Shown one piece after another: positions 46,942 to 58,500 of a stretch of 64,000 bases of DNA. The translations under genes were made by a program, and so were the position numbers. The DNA is from Phaseolus vulgaris (lineage: Eukaryota > Streptophyta > Magnoliopsida > Fabales > Fabaceae). Positions within the stretch are counted from its first letter, which is position 1. Every line of letters begins with the position of its first letter. The DNA lies in contig NC_023749.2 in the NCBI RefSeq assembly GCF_000499845.2, positions 26,306,375-26,370,374 of the forward strand, written 5' to 3'. The notes beneath the pieces are model-generated. The model was not told where the DNA came from and ran no database searches. It saw only the letters and a list, made by a program, of their open reading frames with translations.

Positions 46942-47499
46942 ATTCACCTATATTTGCCTTGTAAAAAACTCTTGCACACGTATTTTGAACAGCTTCTTAT
47001 TTCAATAGCGAAACTTGGACATTTCTTCTGACTCCTTTTGAGCGCTTTACTTTCTTTGTATGTTTAACTCTGCTGCGTTTAACTTAGCGATTTTGCAAAC
47101 ATGACCTTTGGCGTAACTGCTTCGAGCCGATTCAAACTTAAGCAATAATCGCTTTAAACAACTTGTACCCCTGAGGCACTAACCTGATCGTAAGAAAAGT
47201 TCCAAGCAACGAACTGTGATTCAAACATCGGTTCAAACAACGTCCCACTCGACCCGCTTTATCAAACAAGTCTTTCAACCTTCTCGCCGTGTTTGAACTT
47301 TTCGCGATCACCTAGACCTCTTGGTAACACCAGCTTTCCTTAGCCTCAGGCTTTGGCAGTCATTTCTTTATCTGAGGCAGAAATGCCCTTTGGGATCTTC
47401 CTTTACCTCCCTGAACCCCAGAGCTAGAGACTGGTTGGCTAGGCGTTCTCTTCGAACCTACCTTAGCCACCTTTCAAGCTTCTTCCACCCTCTTCGCCA
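46942..47499. other. 3' flank of B's antisense gene
   Basis: Non-coding. TTCAATAGC and TTGTAAAAAACT-type AT-rich sequence follow the stop. The stretch 47250-47499 is collinear with D 42588-42838. No conserved ORF; a short ORF at 47321-47506 is not kept in D. Confidence 0.55.
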
Positions 47500-48029
47500 T
47501 ACCTGAACTCGTTCAAGACGAGAAGGATTTTATCTTGCCTATATTCGCGCACAAGCGAGAAGGTCTTTTAACTCGCCTGAACTCGCTCATCGGCGAGAAG
47601 GACTTTTACTCGCCTGAACTCGCTCGACGGCGAGAAGGACTTTAAACGGCCTTAACTCGCTCGACGGCGAGAAGGACTTTGTCTGGTGCCTCAACTTGCC
47701 CAGGGTGTACATCTCCTCCCCCTGGATGCACTGAGGACCCTTTCTTTCTCACGCCTGCACTCGCTCGACGGCGAGGAGGTCTTTGATGGGCCTTAGTTCA
47801 CACAACGGCGATAAGGACTTTATCCGGTGCCTCAACTTGCCCAGGGCGTACATCTCCTCCCCCCTGGATGCACTGAGGACCTTTCTCGCCTGCGCCCGCA
47901 CAACGGCGAGGAGGTCTTTAACTTGCCTCTACGTTGCCCCGGGAGTTACATCTTCTCGCTCCCAGAAACACGGAGGACCTTTCCTCTTTCTCGCCTGCAC
48001 TCGCTCGACGGCGAGGAGGTCTTTCATCT
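47500..48029. repeat. Hairpin-containing tandem repeat in the 3' spacer of element B
   Basis: Irregular tandem copies of a ~37-45 bp unit, CTCGCTCGACGGCGAG plus AAGGACTTT-type spacer, at 47508, 47582, 47619, 47656, 47760 and 48000. Each can fold as CTCGC/GCGAG; the 47508 copy has CTCGT/ACGAG instead, keeping the pairing. A ~142-bp block (GGTGCCTCAACTTGCCCAGG, at about 47684 and 47825) is also duplicated. D carries the same array start. Confidence 0.75.
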
Positions 48030-48215
48030 GGTGCCTCCGATCGCCGATAAACGATGAGGACTTAACAACTTAACTGGTGCCTCTAATCGCCGAAAAACGA
48101 TGAGGACTTTAAAAACTTAACTGGTGCCTCTAATCGCCGAAAAACGATGAGGACTTCAAAAACTTAACTGGTGCCTCTAATCGCCGAAAAACGATGAGGA
48201 CTTTAAAACTTTAGA
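48030..48215. repeat. Four tandem ~47-bp repeats in the 3' spacer of element B
   Basis: Units start GGTGCCTC at 48030, 48076, 48123 and 48170 and contain AATCGCCGAAAAACGATGAG followed by GACTTTAAAAACTTAACT. The last three are nearly identical. The unit shares GGTGCCTC with the preceding array. Confidence 0.88.
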
Positions 48216-48330
48216 AAACACGCGGCATATCTTTTTGTGCCTTAAATCATGTACGAATGACAAGGTCTTTCTTCGAAACTTTTGGAAATAACACATATGC
48301 AATCTGAAAACACCTTATACTTTCGAAAAC

Positions 48331-48390
48331 TCTTCTTTTATTGGGTGGCCTCATTAAAAACCCTCCTTAGGGAAAAAAGAGTGCCCCCTT
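48331..48390 (-). other. Conserved post-pol sequence element of B
   Basis: Just downstream of pol on the element strand: AAGGGGGCACTCTTTTTTCC, then AAGGAGGGTTTTTAATGAGG, CCACCCAATAAAA. The same string of motifs follows pol in element C (60991-61050) although the rest of the spacers differ. It could be a 3' processing, export or structural RNA signal; the role is not known to me. Confidence 0.5.
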
Positions 48391-48452
48391 GAAACTGTTT
48401 TAACAGAGACATTGCAATGTAATATTTGTGTTTGTCTTTACTTACAAAGCTC

Positions 48453-51400
48453 TTAGCTATAGTACAACTTCAGGTGTGTGGCGTTCCAGGTACGAGGGAT
48501 CGCCCCCCCTTCTAACGTCTCCAAGCGATAGGCTCCGTTCCCGAGTGCCTCGGTTATTCTGAACGGCCCAGTCCACTTGGGTGATAGCTTATTCTCCATC
48601 TCGTACTGGTGGGCCTTTCTCATCACCAGATTGCCTTCTCTAAACTGCCTTGGCATCACCTTTGAGTTGTACCTTCGCTCGACCCTTCTCTTCACCGCCT
48701 CAGCCTTCAGCCTTGCCTCCTCCCTGACTTCGTCCAGCAGATCCAGGTTCAGTCTTCTCTCTTCATTCGAGTCTTCCTCTACAAAGTTCTGGAATCTCGG
48801 CGAGCTCTCCTGAATCTCGACTGGAATCATGGCATCACACCCATAGACCAAGCTAAACGGGATCTCATGGGTTTCTGACTGCTCGGTGGTGTGGTACGCC
48901 CAAACTATTCGGGGTACCTCCTCAGCCCAACTTCCCTTGGCTTTCTCGAGCCTTCTCTTCAAACCTCTTAGCAACACCCGGTTAGCTAATTCCACCTGGC
49001 CATTAGTCTGAGGGTGCTCGACGGATGCAAACACTTGCTGAATTCCGACCTCTTCGCAAAGCTTCTTCAACAGGTGGCTCGCAAACTGAGTCCCATTATC
49101 TGATACCAGGCGCTTAGGCACTCCAAACCGGCACACAATATTCTTCCATACAAAGCCTTCGATCTTGTGCGCGGTGATCTGGGCCACTGGTTCTGCTTCA
49201 ATCCACTTGGTGAAATACTCAATCGCCACCACCAAGTAATTCATCTGCCTGATCGCCAGTGGAAAAGGTCCCAGGATGTCGATTCCCCAAGTATGAAACG
49301 GCCAAGGGCTATAGATCGACTTCAACTCCTCGGGAGGTGCCTTGTGCCAATCGACGTGCTGCTGGCATTGTTTGCAGCACTGGGCGTACTTCTTGCAATC
49401 TTCTCTCATGGATGGCCAATAGTAGCCTGCACGGAGAGTCCTCGCGGCCAGAGCTCGACCCCCGACGTGACTTCCACATATTCCTTCGTGGAGCTCTGCC
49501 ATAATCCTCGTGCACTTTCTCGCCGTGTATACATTCCAGGAGTGGGTGAGTGAATCCAAACCTGTACAGATCGCCATCAATCAATGTATACTTGCTGGAA
49601 TTTTTCTTTACCTTCCTAGCTTCTGTTGGATCCAGCGGGAGGAGACCATCTGCCAAGCACCGCTTGTACTGTGTTATCCAAGTATCTGGCTCGTGGGTGG
49701 CGCAGACCTGCATCACGTCCACCTTCTCTCCTCGACATGCTCTAATTCTTGGCGATCTCAGGGTTTCTTGCGTCAAAGACTTATGGCTTCTCGCTGCTCT
49801 CTCCGTCGACCTGCTTATCTGAAGGACCAGGTGATCTGCTACAAATGCCCTCGGCGTCTTCAAAGTTTCTTGAATCAATGTCCTCTGCCTACCCCCCTTG
49901 CCTGAGCTGGCGAGCTTAGCAAGCAAGTCAGCTCGGGCATTCTGTTCTCGGGGCACATGCACCACTTCAAAAGAGGCAAAGGAACTCTTCAATTCCTGCA
50001 CATACGCCAAGTAAGCCGCCATTTGTGGATCTTTAGCCTGGAACTCGCCTGTTACTTGCCCTGTGACTAGCAGCGAGTCACTCTTAGCCATCAGCACTCT
50101 GGCTCCCATTTCCTTAGCCAGCAGAATCCCGGCGATCAGCGCCTCATACTCCGCTTGATTGTTGCTGGCTTTGAAGGCGAATCTCAACGATTGTTCGATC
50201 AGCACGCCGTTGGGTCCTTCCAATATGACCCCAGCACCGCTACCCTGCTGGTTTGACGATCCATCCACCGAGAGAACCCAACGGAAATCGTCTCCTTCAA
50301 CCCGCGTCGCCTCTGAAGAGAGCTCGACTACAAAATCTGCAAAGATTTGCCCTTTGATCGGGCCTCGAGGCTCATATTTAATGTCAAACTCTGACAACTC
50401 CACTGCCCACTTCACCATTCTTCCTGCAACGTCAGGCTTCTTCAAGACCTTCTGGATGGGCAGGTCAGTCATCACCAGTATTGTGAAGCTGTGGAAGTAT
50501 TGGCGCAACCTCCTCGCCGAAAACACCACGCCAGCGCAGCCTTCTCCAGGGCTGATACTCGTTTCTGGGCCCTGCAACACTTTACTCGCGAAATAGATAG
50601 GCTTTCTGAGCCTGATCCTGGTCCTGGGCGAGCACGCACTCACCGCCCTCTCAGTCACAGCGAAATACAACCTGAGAGGGATTCCCGCCAGTGGTTTGCA
50701 CAGAACCGGCAGGCTCGCCAAATACTCCTTCAGCTTGACGAAAGCTTCCTCGCACTCTTTCGTCCAAGCGAACTTGTTATTGCGCCGCAGACACTGGAAA
50801 TAGGGATGTCCCTTTTCTCCGCTCGCTGACACGAAGCGGGATAGGGCCGCCATCCGACCCGTCAGCTGCTGGACTCTTTCACTGTAGTCTGGCTTCTCAT
50901 CGCCAAGATGGCGGCACACTTGTCCGGGTTGGCCTCTATTCCTCTTTCAGTCAAGAGAAAACCCAAAAATTTTCCAGCCTCCACGCCGAAAATGCATTTC
51001 TCTGGGTTGAGCTTCAACTTGAACTTGGCGATCGTCGTGAACAATTCTTCCAAGTCTGCAACGTGCTTGCTTTTCTCCTGCGAGGTCACGACCATGTCAT
51101 CGACGTAAGCTTGCACGTTCCTTCCCAGCATTGGTGCAAGTACTCGTCCATCAGCCTCTGGTACGTGGCCCCCGCATTCTTCAGCCCAACGGCATCACCT
51201 TATAGCAGTAGCACGACCTCTCCGTCATGAAGGCTGTTTTTTCTTCATCCATGGGATGCATCTTGATCTGATTATAGCCCGAAAGGCGTCCAGGAAACTC
51301 AGCAGCTTGCACCCTGCAGCACTATCAACCAGGGCATCAATGCTTGGTAAAGGATACGAATCCTTTGGGCAAGCCTTATTCAGGTCGGTGAAATCGACGC

Positions 51401-53894
51401 ACATGCGCCATTTCCCGTTGCTCTTTTTTACCAGCACGACATTCGCCACCACTCAGGGTACTGGACTTCCCTGATGTGGCCTGCAGCGAGGAGTTTCTGG
51501 GTCTCATCCTTGATCGCCTGCCTCCTCTCTTCATTAAATTTCCTCCTTCTTTGCCGCACCGGTCTCACCATGTCGTCCATCGCCAGATGATGGCACAAGA
51601 AGTCGGGATCGATCCCGGGCATGTCCGAAGCAGACCAGGCAAACGCGTCCAGATGCCGTTCAATCACCTTGGCGATCTGGTCCTGGAGATCGACCTCCAG
51701 AGATCTTCCGAGCTTGAAAACTTTCCCCCCGATCTCCTTCTCGAGCCACTGCTCGACAGGCTTGGGCCTTGATTCTCTGGCGATCACCGCCTTGGCGATT
51801 CCGAGTTCCCTGGCTTCCTCCGGCGATCCGCGCCTCTTCCCTCCAGGGCCAGCATTCCTCTCCCCCAGCTCAGCATCTACCATCTCTACGTCCCTTCCGG
51901 CGGCCTCCTCCATTATCGGCGGTCTGGGCTTCACACCGGGAGGTGGGGTGGTTGTGACATAGCTTACGATCTTTTATTTTTCAGGCTATTCTCATAGCAC
52001 TTTTTCGCTTCCTTCTGATCAGACTTTATCGTGATTACCACCCCTTCCATGGACGGCAGCTTCACCTTCATGTGCCGAGTCGATGGAATTGCGCCTATCC
52101 TGTTAAGGGTGGGCCTTCCCAGCAGGATGTTGTATGCTGAAGGGGCGTTTACGATGAGGTACTTGATTTTCTCCGTCCTCGACCCAGCCTCATCGGTAAA
52201 CGTGGTTCTCAGCTCAATGTACCCCCTGACTTCCACCTGGTCGCCGGCGAACCCATACAAGCACCCTCCATAGGGCCTCAGCTGGTCAAGGGGCAACTCT
52301 AGCTGCGTGAAAGTCGGCCAGAACATCACGTCTGCCGAACTTCCTTGGTCCACCAGAACTCGGTGAACCTTCCTCCCCGCCGTGATCAACGAAATAACAA
52401 TGGGATCGTTGTCGTGAGGCACAACGTCCCGAAGATCCTGCTTGGTGAACGTAATGTCCACTTCGGGCGAGTGATCTTCAAACATGTCCACCGACATCAC
52501 CGATCGCGCGTACTTTTTCCTCTGCGATGCGGTGCATCCACCACCTGAGAAACCCCCTGCAATGGTGTGGATCTCCCCATGGATAGGCATCTCGTGTTGC
52601 TGGGCTTCTCCCCCTGCCGGCTGGGAACTCGACGCTCCTCCGGTCCTTCTGTCCAGCAGATAGTCGTTTAGGAACCCGCTCTTAACCAGATCGTCGAGCT
52701 GGTACCCTAAAGACAAACACGAGTCCAGGTTGTGGCCAAAGCACTGGTGGAACTCGCACCAGACATCCGGCTTCGACCCTAGCACCTTGTCGCCCACCTT
52801 CTCGGGCGCCTTCAATCTAGCAGATATGTTAGGGATAGCGATCAGGTCCGCTAGTCCCATAACGAATTTGTGCTTAGGCGGGCGGTTGTATTCCCGGCGT
52901 GCTGGTTGTTGGCGTGCTGGCGGTTGGCGCGCTTGGCTTCTTCCCTTGTTTCTCCTATCGTAAGGATAGCGAGTCCTTTGATCCTTTCTGGCCGCCGCTG
53001 CCGTTTCCAGCACCCTCTGTGGCTGGATCCTGGTCGGGGCGCGTGGCCTGACGGGAGCCACACTGCCTCTCTTCTCGGCGACCTCACTCTCGTCGGCGAT
53101 GTGAGCCACCGCAAGTCGCCTGACCTCAGCGAACGTCGCTGGATGAGCCCTGATCAAGGCTTCGCAGAATGGCCCTGGCTGCACACCCTTCTTGAAGGCA
53201 TAAACCAGCATTTCTTCATCCTTGGCCGGCGATCTGACCATCTGTGCTCCGAAGCGATTGAGGTAGTCTCTGAGGGACTCCCCCTGGTACTGCCTTATAT
53301 CAAACATATCATAGGACACCCTGGGCGGTGCCTTGTTCACAATATACTGCTCGACGAAGATTTTCGAGAATTGCTGAAAATTAGTTATGTGGCCATTAGG
53401 CAGGCTCACAAACCACTCCATCGCCGTTCCCTGGAGCGTGCTCACGAACATCTTACAATAGACAGCATCCGACCCCCCGACAGCATCATCTGTGTGTGGA
53501 ACGTGGTCAGATGAGCCTCTGGATCTTCCACGCCAGTAAAAACAGCTTTAACCGGGACCACGCTCGTGGGAATTGGCGTGTCGGTAATCGCCTGAATGAA
53601 AGGCATTGGGAAAACACGAGGCGGCGTTGACGGTGCCACCTCCTCAGCGGAAGAACGAACCTGCTGCTCCTGAAGAGCTCGACGTAGCTCCTCAGCTACC
53701 TTGCTGAGCTCCTCGTTTCTGGCGCGAGAGGCGACCAGGTCTTCATGTATCCTGGCCTGCTCGACGCGCGAGGCTTCTACGGTAGCCTGCAATGAGCGCA
53801 TCATTTCTGCCATCTGCGCCATGGTCATGGCGGCGTCGCATTCAGCTGCGACGGGAGCCACGGGACTGGAACGATTGCTCCTCATCTTTCTCAT
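48453..53894 (-). pseudogene. Gag-Pol polyprotein of element B (many frameshifts)
   Basis: Starts at the ATG at 53894, by comparison with C. Recognisable in order on the minus strand: coiled-coil N-terminus; Gag core; CX2HX4HX4C motif; protease VDQGSS (about 52345); RT (about 51470-50900, with YVDDM near 51090); RT-linked RNase H; second RNase H (VDGSSNQQGSGAG, NQAEYEAL, near 50270-49900); integrase with WGIDILGPFP, VSDNGTQF and NGQVELANR; and the C-terminal WTGPFRITEALGNGAY module. Breaks include a one-base loss near 53480, a frame change and stop near 51960, at least four more in RT (about 51445, 51283, 51185, 51147), one near 50875, two around 50635-50530, and one near 49520. It cannot make a functional polyprotein. 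Confidence 0.88.
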
Positions 53895-54259
53895 CAACTT
53901 CAGCGAACCACAGAAATACAGCAAATAACACTTCAACCACGAACGAATCAGCGACCGAACGGAGAAGATTCAAGAAACCGCGTAAGAACCTCAAGAACAC
54001 CGCAAACCTTCGAAGAAAACCGCTGCTTCACCAAAACCACCGTTTCCCCTCGAACCAAACAACCACTCGAAAGAACTCGAATCCACCGATCGAAAAACCA
54101 AACGAACGGTTTAAAACACAAACTTCACCGAACGAAACTCAAAGAAACCAAGAACGACGGTTGCACCAGCACACAACCGCGCAGAAAACCTCGGAAACCT
54201 CCACGAACTCACGCTGTGGATGGGAGCACGTTTTACACGGCCCCACGGTGGGCGCCTGA
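53895..54259 (-). other. 5' leader and primer-binding site of element B
   Basis: GGCGCCCACCGTGGGGCC on the element strand (plus 54239-54256) sits three bases inside the 5' LTR, as in A. The remainder is A/C-rich leader without a supported ORF. Confidence 0.75.
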
Positions 54260-55051
54260 TGATCCTGTCTGTTGACCGGAGCGCTGGAGAATGCCTCGTC
54301 AAAGGATCGACGTGCGCGCCGCTTCTTACTTCCGTTCCTCCTCTGGATCTATCTCAAGAACCTGCAAAGAAACGATACGGCGCCGCTGCGGCCGATCGCA
54401 CTCCGACGCTCAAGTCAGTGACGGTATCACCAAATACTAAGAACTGGAACCGTGCAAATCTCTCTCACAAACAGCTCTGTCACTCGCAAGTGTAAAGTGT
54501 ATGAACTGAACGTGCGTACCTTAGAAAATCTGTTAGGAACTCTTATATACCTGGTGGTTTTCTCTCTCCTGGCAGTTACAGGCTTGGACACGTGGCCTGC
54601 ATCTAACCGTACACATGCCATCATCTGGAGGCTCACTGACTTGGCGCTGCTTCTACTCTCATTTTGGCTAAGTTACCTATGCATGGTACTGCCCAGTGCA
54701 TAGCTAACTCAGGAGTGCGATCTCTACTGGAACTGGCGAGGTAGGGCCTTCATACACCTTCCCTGTGGTCTCGCCGGCCGCCTTCATAATCTGCTTCTCC
54801 TTTAACTTTGGCGATGTATTTGTTCTGGCGATCTCCGACTGTCTGGTCGCCTGAGTCTGTATCTGGCGACTTCGTCCTCAACCTGGCGATCGCCTATTCT
54901 GGTAAGCTAGAGATCGGAACACGCCAACTTAACTATGGGCGACTACACGTGCCTCCTGACTTCCTTCTCAACTGTCAACCTGGCGCCTTGTCAACACGCC
55001 TACACTGCAACAGGATGCCACGTCATCGCATCCGACCATCAGGGCGGTACA
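54260..55051 (-). repeat. Element B 5' LTR (792 bp)
   Basis: From TGATCCTGTC to GGCGGTACA, same length as the 3' LTR, diverged by a few percent with an excess of transitions as expected from methylated cytosines. TATA box on the minus strand near 54542-54549. It is followed directly by sequence of element C. Confidence 0.93.
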
Positions 55052-55460
55052 AGCGCTTTAAGGCGCTTTAAATGCTGGGGGCAGTTTAAATAGCGCTGAG
55101 AATGTCGGAAAAAGGGTTGGAACCTTTGGCAAACTTACGAGAAACGCTTTGGTTGCTTGCCCGTGCTTTAAGGTTACGTACAAGTGACTGGAGAATATTT
55201 TTGCCAAAAGGAGACAACACACACACACAGATACACAGTTCTTTTACCACCTTCAGAGTGCCACACGCGGTGCTCAGATACGTGGGTGGACAGCTTTTTG
55301 GTGTTTCTTGCTGGCTGACTTGAGCGTCGGAGTGCAAACGGCCGCTAGGGCGCCTCTTTGTCCTTTTTTTTTGCAGGAATCACAGGCAATCAGATGGAAG
55401 GAGTCCTTAGCTGACGGTCGAGGTCGCGCACGAAGACGTCCCGGTCAACCGGACGGAACA
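55052..55460 (+). repeat. Element C 5' LTR, 3' portion
   Basis: The end ...ACGGAACA at 55460 is fixed by the primer-binding site that follows. The left limit is uncertain: the sequence starts directly at B's LTR, and the only TG-start candidate with LTR character (TGCTGGGGGC) is at 55074, which would give a short 387-bp LTR; more likely the LTR is truncated. A CA repeat lies at about 55215-55229. No downstream copy is inside the window. Confidence 0.65.
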
Positions 55461-55462
55461 TT

Positions 55463-55480
55463 TGGCGCCCACCGTGGGGC
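55463..55480 (+). other. Primer-binding site of element C
   Basis: TGGCGCCCACCGTGGGGC two bases after the LTR end, the same primer class as in A and B (GGCGCCCACCGTGGGGCC). Confidence 0.82.
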
Positions 55481-55560
55481 CGATTTAAAACATCAGTCCC
55501 ATCACAAGTTCGAGGAGAATTTACCAAGCTACAGTCACGTTGAAGGAGGTTGGAGTGACA

Positions 55561-58500
55561 ATGGCCCCCACCAGACGAAGAGCAGCGCGCGCAGCCCCAG
55601 CAGACCTATCCATGCAGCAGGTCCTGGAAATAATGAGGGGGCTGCAGCAGGACATGGCGGATTCGAAGATGGAGCAGGAGCGCATGCAGGCAGATCTTGA
55701 CGCCTCGCATGAGCGCAACGAAGAGCTCCACCGTGTGAATGAGGAGTTGCGCCAGGGCCTGAGAAACGATCGGAGGCGGCCTGGGCAGGACGAGACGGAG
55801 AACCATTCCCCGCCAAGGGAGTTTTCCACTCCGTTCTCGCAGGAGATCCTAGACGCAGCGATCCCGAACACGTTCGCGGGACCCAAGGTAATCTTCACTG
55901 GGATGGAGGACCCAGAGACGCACCTCGCGGCATTTCACACGCAGATAGTCCTGATAGGCGGTTCTGATGCTGCCAAGTGCAAGCTCTTCATGAGCACCCT
56001 GACCGGGATGGCTATGGACTGGTTCATTAGCCTCCCCGAGGGCCATATCACATCTTTCCGCCAGTTGTCGCGGTTATTCAGAAAACAGTATTTGGCCAAC
56101 AAGGCCCTGCCGCCAGTCTCTTACGACCTGTTTGACGTGAAGCAGTATCAGGGGGAGACCCTAAAGGAGTATATCAATCGCTTCGGGGCCCAGGTCGTGA
56201 AGGTTGGTACAACAGAGGAGCCTATGATCGTGTACGCATTTGTGAAAGGCGTATGCCCCGGCCCCTTTGGAGAATCTATTATCCGCAATCGCCCTAGGAC
56301 TTTCGCTGAATTACGGCGTAGGGCGGTAGAGCATATTGCTTCGGAAGGGGAGGTATGCGTGAAGCGCACCAGCGCCGTGCCCTCACGCCCGAGGGGACCA
56401 ACGCGAGTTCAACCCGTCAGAGTCAATGAGACAACGACGGGGAGAAAGAAGCCAGAGGCTAGACGCCCCTACGAGGCCAGAAAGCCCCAGCCTCGGGGCC
56501 CCGCAGGAGGCGAACGCCCCGCCAGAGAAAGAGCAAGACCGGTGAGGTACAACTTTGTAGTTGAGTTGAAGGATTTGATCGCCGTACCCAACATAGTCGA
56601 GAGGCTGAGGCGACCGGCGAAGACCGACAAGGTATTAGGGCTTCGCAAAGACTCTTGGTGCGAATTTCACGAGGCTTTCGGGCATCAAATTGATAATTGC
56701 CTGTCGTTGGGCTATCAGCTAGATGAGCTGGTGAGGACTGGGTTTTTGAAAGATTATGTCGCAGAGTCCACCACGACCGCCACCCTGCCGCCGCCGGTGG
56801 ATGAGCCAGCACACGAGATGCCTGTGCTTGGTGAGGTCCACACCATTGCTGGAGGTTTTTCCGGCGGAGGGCCCACCGCCTCCCAGCGAAAGAAATACGC
56901 GAGGGGGGTGAATTCAATCGAAGAGAGGCTCTCGGGGGAGCCTTGGGAGTCAGATATTGTGTTCACAAGAAGAGACCTCCGAGATGTGGTGCCCCATGAC
57001 AACGATCCCGTTGTCATCTCGGTCGTCACGGCTGGAAGGAAGGTCCACAGAGTGCTTGTTGATCAAGGAAGCTCGGCAGACGTCATGTTTCTGTCGACCT
57101 TTAATAAGTTACGGTTATCCCCCGATCTGCTGAGTCCCTATACGGGATGTTTGTATGGGTTTGGAGATAACCAGATAGAGGTCCGGGGGTACCTGGAGTT
57201 GAGGACTACGTTCACATACGGAGAGGCCTCCCGAACAAAGAGTATTCGGTACCTCGTCGTGAACGCCAATTCTGCCTACAATATTTTGCTGGGCAGACCG
57301 GCGTTAAACCGTCTGAGTGCAATATCCTCCACCCGTCACATGAAGATGAAGCTACCGGACCTCAGTGGCCGAGTGATAGTCATCAGATCAGACCAAGAGG
57401 AGGCGAGGAAATGCTACGAAAACAGCCTGAAGACGAAGAGAGGCGTTTTCATGGTGTACGAACGTCCGCCGAGCGCGGACGCAACGATGATCGAGGCGAC
57501 GCCCGCTAGGCTGACGCTTGAAGAGGCCATCGCAGAAAGGGCGATGCCCGAAGCGGATGTGCCAATGGAGGAAGCGCCCGTGGAAGAGGCGGCACCCGAA
57601 GAAGAAGCGGCGCCCGCCGAAGATGATAATAGGGAGCAACCTGCAGCTAACACCCTAGAAAGGGAGATTGGCGGCAAAGCTTTCAAGTTACGAAGCTCGC
57701 TAAGTCCAGAAGAACAGGAAGGGGTGGCGGAAGTGATTTCGCGCCACCTGGATGCTTTCGCATGGTCCGCCTCGGATATGCCGGGCATTGACCCTGATTT
57801 CCTGTGTCACCACCTCAGCATGGACGCCACGGTCCGCCCCGTGCGTCAAAGAAGGAGGAAGTTCAATGAGGAGCGACAACAGGTGGTAAAAGACGAAACG
57901 CAGAAGCTGCTGAGTGCTGGCCACATTAGGGAGATTCAGTACCCTGAGTGGCTCGCCAACGTCGTCTTGGTGAAGAAGGTGAACGGAAAATGGAGAATGT
58001 GCGTTGACTTCACGGACCTGAACAAGGCGTGCCCAAAGGATTCCTATCCGCTGCCCAGCATCGACGCCCTAGTGGACAGCGCGTCTGGCAGCAAGGTGTT
58101 AAGCTTCCTGGACGCCTTCTCAGGGTATAACCAAATCAAGATGCACCCCAGGGACGAGAGCAAGACTGCGTTCATGACTGAAACATGCAGTTATTGCTAT
58201 AAGGTGATGCCCTTCGGGCTCAAAAATGTGGGCGCCACGTACCAGAGGTTAATGGACAAGGTCCTGGCGCCAATGCTCGGGAGGAACGTATACGCCTACG
58301 TAGACGACATGGTGGTGGCGTCGCAGAACAGGGTGCAGCACATGGCAGACTTGGAGGAGTTGTTCAACACAATATCCAAATACCGCCTCAAGTTGAACCC
58401 CGAGAAGTGTGTTTTTGGGGTAGAGGCCGGTAAATTCTTGGGTTTTCTGCTCACCGAGAGGGGGATAGAGGCGAACCCCGACAAATGTGCGGCTATTATC

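Larger units (their letters stand above)
42919..55051 (-). mobile_element. Element B: full-length, decayed Tat-lineage Ty3/gypsy element
   Basis: 12.1 kb on the minus strand: 5' LTR 54260-55051, primer-binding site, broken gag-pol 53894-48453, a repeat-rich 3' spacer, an antisense gene 44306-46941, polypurine tract, 3' LTR 42919-43710. Both LTRs are 792 bp and share variants absent from A, so they form a real pair, but differ by roughly 20 substitutions in the first 520 bases, mostly C/T and G/A transitions. The outer flanks (TCGCT left, AGCGC right) do not match, and belong to element D and element C respectively. So B is old and its surroundings have been rearranged since insertion. Confidence 0.9.

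Noticed and set aside
47783..48073. Plus-strand ORFs across the hairpin repeats of B
   Set aside because: Open frames through GC-rich tandem repeats; no start context or domain.
42919..55051. Treating B as a simple insertion with target duplication
   Set aside because: The five bases on each side differ (TCGCT and AGCGC), and the flanks come from different elements.
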